Source: Coriaria nepalensis (lineage: Eukaryota; Streptophyta; Magnoliopsida; Cucurbitales; Coriariaceae). From it: a stretch of DNA of 64,000 nt. Below the pieces are notes generated by a model. That model was not told the DNA's origin. It saw only the letters and a list, made by a program, of their open reading frames with translations, and made no database searches. Of this stretch, positions 24,782 through 37,204 are shown piece after piece. Numbering within the stretch: position 1 is the first letter of the stretch; each line of letters opens with the position of its first letter. The stretch covers positions 34,491,209 to 34,555,208 of the forward strand of contig CP114482.1 of assembly GCA_027186245.1 (NCBI GenBank). Direction: 5' to 3'. The translations under genes were made by a program, and so were the position numbers.

Positions 24782-26862
24782 ACATATGGATTAAAATAGT
24801 TATTACTGATGACTTTTCCATTCACACGCTAAAAAGAAATTGTACAAAAAAGAAATATATATATATATATATAGATAAGGACACATAGTGATGTGAACAA
24901 TTCTAGTGGTGTCTATATAAGATGCATGTAAGTTTTATTACAACCAGCAGTACAAGATGCAGGTGCTGTTATGTCGCTGTAATGGGAACTATTCAAGCAG
25001 GAATCGAAATCTACAAAATCTAAGAAATTGAGACGTCACATATCATGAAAATAGAAGATGAAATGACTCAACTTTAAACCGTTTATGTATGTAGAAATGG
25101 GGGCATGAAAATTGGTTGATCGAGGGAAAAGGAGCAAGAGGCCAGAGAGGGATAAAAATGGGGCCCAATGCTATGGGGGTGATAGCTGATAAGGTTGTGA
25201 CAGAAGCTTGAGAGGTGAGAGCTAATAATTTTGGTCATAATTGGCCTTACGTATCCACCTAACCAATTTAGTCCCTCAATTTCCGGAAGCCGACTTTTCT
25301 GTTTCATGCAAGTATTATGCATGGAGAGCCTTTAAACTAATTTTGGTTTCAAAACCACCCTTGTTGTCGGTAGAGTGAGCTTTTAGGTAGTTTGATAATA
25401 TGTAATAAAATTTTGGAAGTATGCTTGAATTTCTGTCATTATATCTAAGTATGTATTTTAATTATATAATATGTCATATAATTTCACTTAGTTTCCAATT
25501 ATGCTTTAAATTTAGAGTGAGCTCTAAGAGAATTATGCTTTAAATTTAGTTTCCAATTAGGCTTTATTATAATTCAATGTTATATAAAAGCCTCGATACT
25601 AGTTTGAGACATCCTCAAATAGAATATAGAAAGACTATACATTTTAATAATTGAGATCATATTATATCTTAGATGTTGAAGGGACATAGTTTAGTTGGAA
25701 GTACATATTTCATTATTTTCATGTGTAGCTTATTTTCGTAACATGTTAATACACCAACACATGATGAATAATTGAGTTTTTAACTCATTCTTAATTAATT
25801 TTGAATTTAAAGTTAAATTTCTACATAATATTAATACCAAACCACACATGATGAACTAATCACTACATATATTCCAGGAGTTGTAGCCCCCACCTAGCTA
25901 GTTTTAAAAAAGAATTAATATATATATATAGTTTTGATATTTTTAAAAAAATTAGGAATAATTTGTGAATGTGATTAAAATATGAAATAGGATTGCTAGG
26001 ACCATGAAAGTTTTGATGGCAAAGAGTTGCCTTCTTATTTATTTTTTTGATTGAAAAAAATTTAGATGTATTGAATGACCATTCTACTCTTAATGATGAC
26101 TTTAAATAAAAAGAAAGAAAAAGAGGAGAAAGAAGAACATGAAGATCAAAACCAAACAACAATGGAGGAAGACTGTGATTCCAACAACTTCAAACTCTTC
26201 TATAGTCAATGCTGATGAAATTATATGTTGCCGAGATGAAGAAGACTTTGACTTTGTTTTCAAATTCAATATCTTGAAAAAGAAGAGCTCATCATCACCT
26301 CTTTAAAGGATTCTTGGAAGCTTATAATACCTTTAGTATAATTTTTACAATATCACTTGAGTACAAGGTGAATTTCATCGGGATGAAAATTGATACATGT
26401 TAATCGAATTAGTAGTTAGTTATTAAGGAAGTTGTTAGTTATAAATGAAGTTAGGAGAAATGAAGTAGTTAAGAGGTTGTTAAAGATTTGTTAAGCTTAT
26501 AATTAAAGAGTATAAAGGTTGAACAATGTATCATATCAAAATTTAAAGAATAAACAAGAAAGTTCTCTCTCTCAAAGTTCTTCTCGTTTCTCTCCAAATC
26601 TTTTTTTAATATTTAGCTTACAATTATTTATTATACATTGGACTCTGGAGTTGTAATTATTATAGACATATGATTTTGGAGTTGTAATTATTATACATTT
26701 TTAGAATATATGAAACTATTATCCATTTGATGAGAATATGTATTTTTCCAGTTGAATAAATATGATTTGGTTTTGGATATTCATGGATATATATATATAT
26801 ATATATTATGGTTGACTGAATATATTTTGCTGTGGTTGTGGTAAATAGATGATGGTTTTATG
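24782..26862. other. AT-rich intergenic region
   Basis: No recognised gene apart from the small ORF at 26139-26306. Short (AT)n tracts are at about 24857-24872 and 26791-26806. Confidence 0.5.
26139..26306 (+). CDS. possible small ORF, 55 aa, unknown
   Basis: ATG at 26139-26141, TAA at 26304-26306. The peptide starts MKIKTKQQWRKTVIPTTSNS and contains an acidic DEIICCRDEEDFDFVF stretch followed by a basic/Ser-rich KKKSSSSPL end. I do not recognise a family. The composition (charged, Ser-rich, not low-complexity AT translation) is more protein-like than its surroundings, but there is no homology evidence and no clear promoter. It could equally be a fragment of a lost gene. Confidence 0.2.
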   Translation: MKIKTKQQWRKTVIPTTSNSSIVNADEIICCRDEEDFDFVFKFNILKKKSSSSPL

Positions 26863-27402
26863 GAGCCATCAAGCACTCAGGTGGAGAGGCTAGAGACTTT
26901 CAAGTCTTTACCTATTTTTCCCAATTGTTCAATGGCTCTTAATTTTGGAGCCATTGAATAATCGAGTGGACAAGTCATAAATTTTGAAGTCTTTGTCCAA
27001 TTTTCCCAACTGCTCAATAGCTCATAATTATATAGTTAATTAACAATCAAGTGGAGAGGTCAGAGACTTTCAAGTCTATCTACTTTTCCCGATTGCTCAA
27101 TGAATCATAATTATGAAGCCATCAAGCAATCAGGTGAAGACGCCGAGACTTTCCAGTCTCTGTCCACTTTTTATGATTGCTTAATGGCTTCTAATTTTAG
27201 AGCCATTGAACAATTGGGTGGAGAGGTTATAGATTTTGAAGTATTTGTCTAGCTTTCCCGATTGCTCAATAACTTCTAATTATGAAGCCATTGAGAAATA
27301 AGATGGAGAGGTCAGAGAGTTTCGAGTCTCTGTCTTGTTTTTCAGATTGCTCAATAGTTCCTGATTATGAAGCCATTGAACAATCGGGTTGAGAGATCAT
27401 AA
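26863..27402. repeat. tandem array A: about 85-bp self-complementary units
   Basis: Six full units and one partial unit start near 26863, 26951, 27036, 27118, 27201, 27286 and 27371. Each begins gagccattga(a/g)caatcggg and ends with its reverse complement cccgattgctcaatggctc. The centre agacttt-c-aagtct is itself palindromic. Almost every unit could therefore fold into a hairpin about 35-38 bp long with mismatches. Copies are diverged (roughly 75-85% alike by eye). No protein frame is maintained. Related copies lie at 28580-28731 and 29319-29462. Confidence 0.88.
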
Positions 27403-28440
27403 TAGAAAAGTCTAACCTTTAGGTCTAACCAAATCCGGTTTAACCTTTCATGATTAGATCTAAAGGTTAGACCTTTCTAAGTCTAATGTTATATATTATG
27501 TTATGATAAAAAGGTCCAACCTTTTGATCAATTCATGAAAGGTTGAAAATTTATGGTCCTAATTCTAATATTTAAACTTTAGGTTATGATAGAAATTTCT
27601 AAATGTAATGATTAGACATTAGGTTATGATAGAAATGGTCTAATCATGAAAGGTTGGACCGTTATAATTCTAAATCTAATCATTAGACATTAGGTTATGA
27701 TAGAAATGTCTAACATTTAGGTCCAATCATAAAAGGTCTTTATGGTTATAATTATAATATTCAAACATTAGATTATGATAAAAACGTTTTAACCTTTAGG
27801 TCCAATCATGAACAATTTGACCTTTATGATTCTAAGTCTAATAATAAAATATTAAGTTATGATAGAAAGGTCTAGTCTTTAGGTCCAATCATGAAACGTT
27901 GAACATTTTCGATTTTAATTCTAATATTTAGACATTAGGTTATGCTAGAAAGAACTAACATTCAGGTCCAATCATGAAAAGTTAGACATTTATGGTTCTA
28001 AGTCTAATATTTAGATGTTAGGTTATGATATAAACAACTAATATTTACGTCTAATCATAAAAGGTTAGACTTTTATGGGTCTAAGTCTAATGATTAGATA
28101 TTAGGTTATGATAAAAAGGTTTTTAACCATTGGTCCAATCATGAAAATTTTGACTTTTATGGTTCTAAGTCTAATGATTAGATATTAAGTTATGATAGAA
28201 AGATTTAACCATTAGGTCAAATCATGAAAGGTTAGACTTTTATGGTTCTAATTCTAATATTTAGACATTAGCTTTTGATAGAAAGATTTAACCTTTAGGT
28301 CAAATCATGAAAGGTTGAATATTTAGGGTTCCAAGTATAATTATTACAAATTAGGTTATGCTAGAATGGTCTAACCTTTATGGTCAAATCATGAAATATC
28401 CAACATTTCATCATTTAAATCTTTAGTTTTGAACCATAAA
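27403..28440. repeat. tandem array B: 83-84-bp units with internal hairpins
   Basis: The word (a/t)ggttatgatagaaa recurs at 27501, 27584, (27624), 27695, 27773, 27857, 27940, 28023, 28106, 28190, 28274 and 28356. Spacing is 82-84 bp, apart from one short block (27584-27773: 40, 71 and 78 bp). Each unit carries aggtctaaccttt followed, after about 13 bases, by aaaggttagacc, plus a second short palindrome gtctaatatttagac. There are about eleven units, moderately diverged. No open frame runs through the array. Confidence 0.9.
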
Positions 28441-28579
28441 AGTTGAACTTTTTATTATTGAACTAAATGTTAGACCTTTCTATCAAACATTTGAACAAAG
28501 GTGTGTGAAGAAAGGTTCATCATGGTTTAAGATGAAATGTTTAACCATTATAGTTCAAGACTAAAGGTTTGTTCGATTT
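28441..28579. other. degenerate edge of array B
   Basis: Single diverged words of array B (ttagacctttctatc, aaaggttcatcatgg) without regular spacing. Confidence 0.5.
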
Positions 28580-28731
28580 AAAGAAGAGCCATCGAGTAAT
28601 CGAGCAAAGTGAACAAAGACTCGATTGCTCGATGATGTTTAAAGAAAAGCCATATAGCAATCGCACAACATGGACAGAGATTTCAAAGTCACTATCCAAT
28701 TTACCCGATTGCTTGATGATTGCTTCTAAAA
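28580..28731. repeat. two diverged array-A hairpin units
   Basis: agagccatcgagtaatcgagc ... gactcgattgctcgatgatg is one short hairpin. aagccatatagcaatcgc ... cccgattgcttgatgattgc is a second. Both are built on the array-A terminal words. Confidence 0.75.
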
Positions 28732-29318
28732 GACCTATTTACGTTAATTTACAAATGCATGACAACATTTAAATGATTTGATTTGAAGTAACCATATAAG
28801 ATCGGTAGGAGATGTATATTAAACCTTTTCCTTCAAAATATTTAACCATTATACTTGAGTGTTTTTGGCATGGGTACAATAATTCAATCACAAATTGGTA
28901 AATTTATTTTAAAATTAAAAAAAGTAAAATTTACTATAATTATTCCAAATATAAGGACAATGAATACTTAATAGTCACTACTAATCTGCTAGGTTACATC
29001 ACTACATCCAATGAGCTTAATCCTACAAAAGTAGTCAATTTGAGATTTAGCGAGAATTCATTGTGATCACATTGAAAGAATTGTAGATAACTTTCAACAA
29101 CTGAGTATATATGACATTAGATTGAAGTGAAGCTCCAGTTGATCCATATGGGATGTCTTGATGCTAATACAACAGATTATGTTTCTTATTTGGATTCACA
29201 TTATCTTTCCTTTCATCATGAAAGTATATAATTACGAAATAACTTTTCATTTCTATAGAAGGAAAATAATAAAAAGGAATTAGTATTTTTGGTTAGAAAG
29301 TTGAAAGTTTATATATTG
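28732..29318. other. spacer between hairpin-family copies
   Basis: AT-rich, with no gene and no recognised repeat. Confidence 0.4.
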
Positions 29319-29462
29319 CCCAATTGCTCAATTATTTCAAATTATGAAGACATTGAGCAATTAGGTGGAGAAGTTAGAGACTTTCAAGTCTCTGTCTACT
29401 TTTCTCGATTGCTCAATAGCTCCTAAATATGAAACTATTGAACAATCGAGCAACATGAACAA
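29319..29462. repeat. array-A hairpin units, right-hand copies
   Basis: gaagacattgagcaattaggtgg ... gagactttcaagtctctgtc ... ctcgattgctcaatagctcc is one full unit, flanked by half units on each side. It preserves the same palindromic centre as array A nearly 2 kb away. Confidence 0.8.
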
Positions 29463-31559
29463 TATTTATTTTTCTAATTTCCAAATTTTTTTGATTTCCA
29501 TATTTCTATATTTTCAAGTTGCAGAACAATTCGAAAGCATAATACAAACCAAATGAAAAAAAAAGCCCAAATCATTTCAATTATCTATCTAATATTGAAA
29601 GAAAAATCCTACAAAAGCTTGATGCTTACCCAGATGATTTATCCATCTCCAATCTCCAAATTATTGATATTCAATTATGAAGCTTGGAAATAGATATAGT
29701 CAACAAAATGAGGTAAAAATGATTAGAAATGATAAAAAAAAAAAGGATGAATAATGGGATTTGGTGCGATACTGTTGCAATTGCGATGAAGTTATATTTA
29801 TCATTTTACAACTTTTCGTTTCAGATTACATTTAGTGCAATTTAATAATTTCATATTTTATTTCATTTTCTTGAAATGGTTAAATAAGGAGGCTATTCTT
29901 GTGATGAAACTTTTTGTGGGCTAAACTCTTAAAAACTTTCCTACTTAAAGCCCATTATGCAAGGGTCCCAAAAATTTCCAGTTAAAATTGTTAATTTCCT
30001 AAAACTTTAAGGGTCTCGTAGAGGAAAAAAAACTTGGAATGACATATTGTTAAAGGAATCGGAAGACATGTTTGAAAGAAGACAATTAAAAGGCCTATGC
30101 AGGTTTAAAAGTATTCTACAGGTTGGCCCAAGAAGCAATAGAAGAAAGCCCAATAATTGGAAGAACTTATTACCGTTAGTTAAATGTGTTTTAATAACTG
30201 TAAGCCCAAGTCCTATACCGTTAGTCCAGATGAATAGACTGAGATCTCAATCCACTATTCTAGGCCGAGATTCTCTAGATATAAAAGATAAAAAAGAAAG
30301 GGAGGAGGCACATGAGAGATCCCGAAGGAGGGTGTAGGTAAAGAGGACCTGCCATATTGAGATATGGATTCAAAGGAATTGGATTCATAGTTGGGGAAAC
30401 GATTTATGTCGAAGCATCCACCGTTGAAAAAGGAAAAAGAAAACTCATATGAAAAAGGAATGAATAAATGAAATCATGAGTATCCACGAAGGGGTCGGGG
30501 AATTGATGAATCATATTACACTATTTGGAATACAAGTTCATCAATTACATCAAAATTAATTTATTTTAAAATAACATAGTAATTCATCAAGAACCACTCT
30601 AATTACAATTATACATCATAAATATGTTAAATGCAGATTTACAATGATGAATGGATAGTCAACTTTTCGAAAAAATCACGAGTGCACAAGTTTCAACAAA
30701 CAATAAATTCTGAAAAAATCACAAAAAAACTGTTGGAGGTTCAATGAGTGCACAAGTTTCAGTGATCCTTACCTTGAATGAAGATCAGATGAGTTTGGCA
30801 AAACCCTAATCTTCTTCCCGAAGAACACAGATGAGAACCTACAGAAAATGGAAGTGAATCGAATCAATTACTTAAGAAATCGAACAAAAAAGTTAAAACA
30901 CAAGAAAAATTAGCAGTCCTTACACGATTTCTCCTTTGGAAATAGGTGGTGGAAGATCTTCTTGAGGTTGAAATTTCGGAGTTGAAGAAGGGGGAGCAAC
31001 TGAGAGCGTCTATCGTCCATCTGAGGACCAAATGAAAATGTTTTGAAAATTACGCAGGAATCGCAAAAGAATTTAAAAAATACCCCGCCCAAAGGAATTG
31101 ATAATTCACATTCCCACCAAAAACACATCTTTTACTATGAATGGGAGAATTGACTTTTGATTCCGAAAGAAATCAATTTTTCTTTTTTTTAAATATGGGT
31201 AATATTTTCACGCGCTTTTAGTGATGTGTTGTAAATTTTGAAAAAGCGATTGGACTCATAATATCACTATATAATTTTAGAGTATAATTTCAAATATTTT
31301 GTAAGGGATTTGAATCCGAGCCAAACTTAGAGGTTAGACTCATGCCAATTGCTTAAACAACTCCCAAAAATAGAAAAGAATCGAATCAAATAGATAAATA
31401 AAATTTATTTTAATTTTATTCACTTCAAATAAATCGAACTAAATAGTTAAAATTCTTGGACTTTGACTTCTTTCTTGACGTAATGAGGGTAAAGTCCCCT
31501 GCAAATCCCGATTACTAGGTGACTAACCATTGTGGGGAAGGTTCTTAGAATACCTAAAT
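29463..31559. other. intergenic region left of the pararetrovirus remnant
   Basis: A 96-codon ORF at 30047-30337 (Arg/Lys-rich, LRSQSTILGRDSLDIKDKKE) has no domain I recognise. TATA-like gatataaaag is near 30278-30287. The segment 30730-31140 is less AT-rich and may be a decayed gene or viral leader piece. None of this is firm. Confidence 0.35.
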
Positions 31560-34500
31560 TCAAGTTTGAGTCAAGCCGTTAGACACAGCCAGAGAGGCAC
31601 AAGAGTTAGGCGAAAGTACTTTATAATCCGCCTTAATCAACAAGTTAGTACGGAAAATAATCCTAGCCATGGCTAATTTCTTGAAGAAACTCTCGTCAAG
31701 ACGATCTACATCATCGTCATCTTCTTCCTCTACTAACAGAGCCCCCATCACTTAAGGGGTTCAAGCTCATCCTTCTTCTTCTTCTAATGCGGTGAATAAA
31801 AACTCTGCTATCACATCAGGAGAATCTAAGCAAGTGGCTGAAATAGAAACAAGGATATCAAACTGGTACATCCATGATATATCGGAAGCCAAAATCTATA
31901 AGCTTGGTGGTGTAACAAGAAAATGTGGTTTCGTGATTAAAATAGTAGAGGATACCATCCCTATAAAGATCGGGTAAGATTTGCTCCAATTATTGTCCGA
32001 GGAGTTGCTGATCCAGTACAAACAAGATTTGTTTAAATTCATCCATCTGGGAATAGTACAAATGATACAATCATTTGCTGCTAGGAATAGTAGAATTTAC
32101 CCTTAAAATAGGTCCTTTATATTTTGAGTGTTATCCTAACTTTTGTTTATCTTTAATAGATATTTATATTATGAAAGCACTCACCTTAGATCTCCATATT
32201 TCTAGCTTCGATATGGAGACAATGTCAGAATATATCTGCCTAATCTACTAGGTTTGTTATAAAATCATGACCAGCCTAATCTCAGAAAGTCAGCCTCTCC
32301 CCCGGGAAATAAAGGAGGGTTTACCTTGTTCATCACCACCCCTGAGAAGGCCAACGTAGCGGTCCCTCAGATCACCAAATGGAGCGAGATTAAGTTCCTA
32401 GAAAAATGGATTTCTGAGAATGTTGTACTATAACCCAAATCCCCAAAAAAGAACTTGTCACACATCATAGAAAAGGAGGATGAAGCATAGAAATAAGCTT
32501 CTCTACGGGAAGAAGGCTAAGCCTAGGAGAACCTAGACCTTCTTACAGTAGCGCCCAAAGCGTGATATACTCTACAATTTCGATCCCAGAACATCTAGAA
32601 ATCCTAAAAAGGCAAAGGGATTTATACCAACCCCAATATAGAGTAGAAACGCAAGTGCAAACTTGAGCAATACTAGAGTCTCCTACTCTATTTGAAATGG
32701 GATATTCAACCCAATGTGACATTCTAGTATTGGAGAACCAGAGTGAATCTTATTTGGTGGTAAAAATCAGGGAGTTGTATGCGTTAAAGAGAAACGAAAG
32801 AAAGCGTCTTTGGTTTGAAAATATTCTCACCAAAGAAGAACAAAAGTACTAGAAAGGTATATTTAATCAGTGCGTAGAGAAATACAAGTCAACGTACAAA
32901 GAAAAGCTCAAAGTCCTCCACAAGACAAATAAATTTGACTTCTTCGTGTGGCTTCCTAAAGGGTTTGCGAATCAATATCTAGCATACCCTAACTTCGAGA
33001 ATGACTCAAAGTATCTTGGAATTAGTCAATCATCAAAGAATGCTCTGATACAAAGTAGACCTGGATCGTAAGAAATAAACAGAGAGAGATGAATAGAGAT
33101 ATTAATAGCGGAAGATGATAGTAAATGGAGAGAGTAAGGAGAGCGGAGAAAAAGAGATTAGCATGAAACAAGAAACAAGCGAAGAGAAAAGCATGTTCAA
33201 GAAGGTGCCTACGAGCCCTTTAGAATTATCGAATTATAGAGTATCAAATTCTAGAGTATCTCAAAGTTCGAACTTCCAATCCTCCACTTTGTACATGGTG
33301 TAACGAATTAAAAATCAAGGACTTTTAGAAGAAATCTACGCTGAAGTCATAAATGCCTTCTATGATAGAAAGCAATATGTAGTGGGATTACCTTATGAGC
33401 CTACATTCTCTGAGAGGAATATTACCACCAAAGCTAGACCAACAGCCATGAATGTCGAGTTGTTGAAAGTCTATAAAAAGGAGATAGATAACCTCCTAGC
33501 CAAAGTGTTGATTAGGAAAAGTTATAACCCTTAGAGTTGCATAACATTCTATGTGCAAAATGCAACTGAGCTTGAGAGAGGTGCCCCATATTGGTAATAA
33601 ATTTCAAGCCCTTCAACTAAGCCTTAAGATGGATTAGATATCTCATCCCCAACAAAAGTAATCTCCTAAATCGTCTCTTTGTCACTAGAATATATTCAAA
33701 GTTCGACATGAAGTCTAGGTATTGGCAAATTCATATTAAGGAAGAAGATCGTTACAAGACGACCTTCACAGTCCCCTTTGGGCATTTTGAATGGAATGTG
33801 ATGTCATTTGAATTAAAGAATGCTCCATCCGAGTATCAGAACATCATGAATGAGGTATTCAACTCATATGGAGAATTTATTATTGTTTATATTGACTATG
33901 TGCTAGTGTTTTCGCAGAATGTAGATCATCACTTCAAACACTTAGCCATGTTCCTAAGGATTATGAGAAGAGCTCGGATTGCAACCTCGTCAAAGAAAAT
34001 AAAGTTGTTCCAAACCGAAATCAGATTTTTGGGCCACACTATTAAGAAGAATATGATAGTCCCAATCCAACAGGCCATTCAGTTCGCGAACAAATTCCCT
34101 GATATCAATCTGGAAAAAACCCAACTTCAAAGGTTCTTAGGTAGCCTTAAATACATTACGGGTTTCTACCAAGACCTAGCAAGGGATAGTAGGCTCTTAT
34201 ACGCAAGGTTAAAAAAGAGCCCCTCATAATTGACTAAGGATAACACTGCAGCATTCCGTAAAATTAAGTTATGGGCCAAGGAGCTTCCCTATCTAAATAT
34301 GGCCCATCCCAAGGCCTTTAAAACAGTCGAGACAGATGCTTATGAATCAGGCTTTGGTGGTATTCTGAAACAAAGACAAGACGATAAGGAAATCCTCGTT
34401 CGCTTCGCCTCTAAAGTTTGGAAAAGAGCCCAATAAAATTATTTCACAATAAAGAAAGAGATATTGTCCATCGTACTGTGCGTAAAGATTCATGATAAAG

Positions 34501-34670
34501 GTAAACTATAAAGCAGCCAAAGAGATTCTATTTAAAGAGGTTAAGGCTTTAGTATCCAAGCAAATATTTGCATGGTGGCAAGGAATTCTTTATGTGTTTG
34601 ATTTCGATTTTGAATATATCAATCAAAGGTGAGAATAACTCTCTCCCTGATTTTTTAACCCTTTAATTCC
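31560..34670 (+). mobile_element. endogenous pararetrovirus remnant (Caulimoviridae-like)
   Basis: A decayed integrated copy of a plant double-stranded DNA pararetrovirus. A polyprotein-like reading starts near 31669 with a Ser-rich leader. The part from about 31830 (NWYIHDISEAKIYKLGGVTR) resembles the region preceding or forming the movement-protein domain. Reverse transcriptase and RNase H follow at 33310-34670. Broken frames lie between them (32100-33300), where I cannot recognise a capsid or zinc-knuckle domain. There are no LTRs or integrase, and the RT is caulimovirid-like rather than gypsy-like. Many stops and frameshifts make it inactive. Genus is not assigned. Sequence to about 35150 may also belong to it. 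Confidence 0.75.
33310..34670 (+). pseudogene. pararetroviral reverse transcriptase-RNase H, broken
   Basis: The longest intact piece is 33708-34229 (173 codons), holding the RT palm. The landmarks DMKSRYWQIHIKEEDRYKT and LKNAPSEYQ are of caulimovirid type, and FLGHTI is followed by LQRFLGSLKYI. The catalytic YxDD box reads YIDY, so the second Asp is lost. After a stop, 34230-34436 continues into RNase H (ETDAYESGFGGILKQ), then breaks again. The end of RNase H (FAWWQGILYVFDFDFEYI) is in another frame near 34565-34625. Upstream RT blocks (33310-33700) contain at least three stops. The gene product cannot be made. Confidence 0.85.
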
Positions 34671-36717
34671 TACAGTCTAATGGTGAGTGGGAAAACTACC
34701 CTAAAGCTAGGATCGAAAAAGGGTCCAGATCCTTAAAAACATGCAGAAGAGGCCAGGAACGTCCTCCCCTGAATCAGGGAAAAGAAGCGACCAGTTCCAC
34801 ACCAGAGAAGCGCAAAAAGATGCCCTCCCAACACAACTAGAGAGTGAAAAGGATCATCCTTATTTCCCACTCCATGAAGAACTTCTCAGCCCCCATAGAA
34901 GATTCAGATGTCCCAGGAGATGGAGAGCGTGAAAAGGTCTGAGATTCCGCATGAAAATAGTTGCATGAGCATTGTTGCCTGTCCACTATCTAAAGATGTG
35001 GTTGTGGTTCGTGTCAATCCTAGAGGAATCAAGATCCATGCGATTGATATAAAATTTACAATATTAATCAATCCTAGAGCATTTGAATGTATCAAAATAT
35101 GGATCTTATTTGATCTCATATTAGTAATTAATAATTATTACCAAAAAAATTGATGGTCATAAATTTGAGTAGTCTTCATCGTCCAATTTGATCTATATCA
35201 TAAATGGAAAGAGCTTTCAGATTATTCGTATCTATATATAATAACAAAACATATAATGCAAGCTCATTTAGTTGTGATTTTATGGATAAAAATAGATTAT
35301 TTTAATTACTTGTTCAGAGAGTAATATTGTCGAGAATCAAAAATTATGAAAAATTTAATTTTTATATCTATTACTCACATTTCATTTATAATTCCATCTG
35401 ATTCTCATTCAACTTATTCCACCGAAATCATTAATAAATACTAATATTATATAATATAATAATATATTTATTTTAATTAAATTAAGAATCTTCTGACGTG
35501 TCATTTTATATATTGTAACTTGTTTTCTTAGCCAACATATGTTATAGGTATACTCAATTTAGAATTTTTTTGAGTTTATTGAGGTAGGTATATTACTATA
35601 TATATTCTTATTTATTTATTAGGTTGTTTGTAATAGTAAAATTGATTAAATTTGGTAAGATAATACTTTTCATAACCTCTATAAACAAAATTAAAAAATT
35701 CTTTCATTGAACCTTAAAGTAAAAATGATATAATTTTTTTTTTTTTGTTAGATTCTACTCTGAAAAGATTCCAAAAAATAGTAATATTGAATTAGCAATT
35801 TAGATCAATCCAATTGCTATTCTACAAAAACTCTAAATAGTCACTCTGTGCCTCGTACTTGATAGTAATAATAAAAAATAAATAAATAAGTTACATCTAT
35901 TTTCCCATAAGTTATGATTTTTGAATATTTGTATTGAACCAAATCACATACTGTATGTAAAGTCAAAGACTTATGCAATGATGAGAATTCGAATCCACAT
36001 TCAACATCTTAATACACGTAGTCAACATCTTAATACAAGTAGTCAAATGTCTTAAAAACTCATACTACTAACCAGGTGCAGTAAGCATGCGATGATGGTA
36101 TACTCTATAGTACTATGCCAAGAACAGAGCGAACTAATTTCAATTTAGGCATAAATAATTTAGTCTACTACCATAGTATCTAATTTGGACTTAAGAGAAC
36201 TAACTAAAACAACCCATGTTCCAAAATTTGGTACACTCATATTTTACCACCTCTAACTAAAATTCCAGCTCTTATATGTCGCCTAATGACTCATCTCATA
36301 CAGCAGGAAATAGGAAGTAAGAAAATGGACAAATAGTGTGACATCAAGTCTTACGTTAAAAGCACAAATTGGGATAAACAGCTCATCTTGTTGGTGATAC
36401 GTACAGTCCAGATCCGAGTCTTCAATCATCTCCGGCCATCTTGATTTCCAACTAATTGACGGATCATAAGCACATGCTAATTACTGAAAACCCCACGTTC
36501 TTCGTGATCTGATGAATTATAGAGATACAGATTTTCATAGTGCAAGATCATCAGATCTCTTTTCAGTTTTTTTTTTTAATGACTAGGAATCTCATTAGTT
36601 GACAAATTTAATCTTCGACTGGACTAATCTCTCATTATTTAGTCTTTGCCAACCATTTAATTAATAGTAATTAAGTGTAAATTAGAAATCCACAACCATT
36701 TGCTTTTCTGGTAAGAC
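34671..36717. other. AT-rich intergenic region
   Basis: Small ORFs at 34741-35153 may be the degraded tail of the pararetrovirus; they show no domain. The remainder, to 36717, is AT-rich with no recognised gene. Confidence 0.4.
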
Positions 36718-37170
36718 AGTCACTGACTATATTATGGAGAATTATGGGAGGCTACATAGAATCATCTAGAAACTCCTAGACCTCTCTCGAGTTCTCTAGA
36801 TTTTCTTACACACTCGTATAATTCTCTAGAATATTATACATTCTTCTAGTTTCTTGTAGAAAAGTAGATATTTGTATAGAATTCTCTATATATTAGACCG
36901 TAACCGTTAAATTAAATTAATCTAGACCGTCCATTCTAAGGTTTGGATCTATATAAGGAGGAGTTATCCTCATTTGTAAATCATCCAAAAATCTTAGACT
37001 TCTTAAGTAATATAAAGAGTTCTACATTCTCTCAAACTTTCTAAGTGTTCTTCTAAGTCTTCAAACAAGTCTCTTAGCAAAGTTCGGGTTAGGCTTATTT
37101 GGTTACTCGAATGAGTGTCAAATGCCACACGTAGCATCTAAGTTTGGGGTGAAACTTTATGCATGTGACA
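36718..37170 (+). repeat. 5' LTR of the old chromovirus
   Basis: About 453 bp with degenerate start (agtcac for tgtcac) and intact GTGACA end. TATA ctatataagg is near 36950. Confidence 0.85.
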
Positions 37171-37204
37171 GTATCAAAGTTAAGGTAGTACATGAGGGTG
37201 CAAA

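Noticed and set aside
26863..28440. CRISPR-like array
   Set aside because: The host is a plant. Units are contiguous diverged repeats without unique spacers of constant length.
30047..30337. 96-codon ORF as a gene
   Set aside because: No recognisable domain, with an Arg/Lys/Glu-rich end. It could be part of viral or repeat leader sequence; support too weak.
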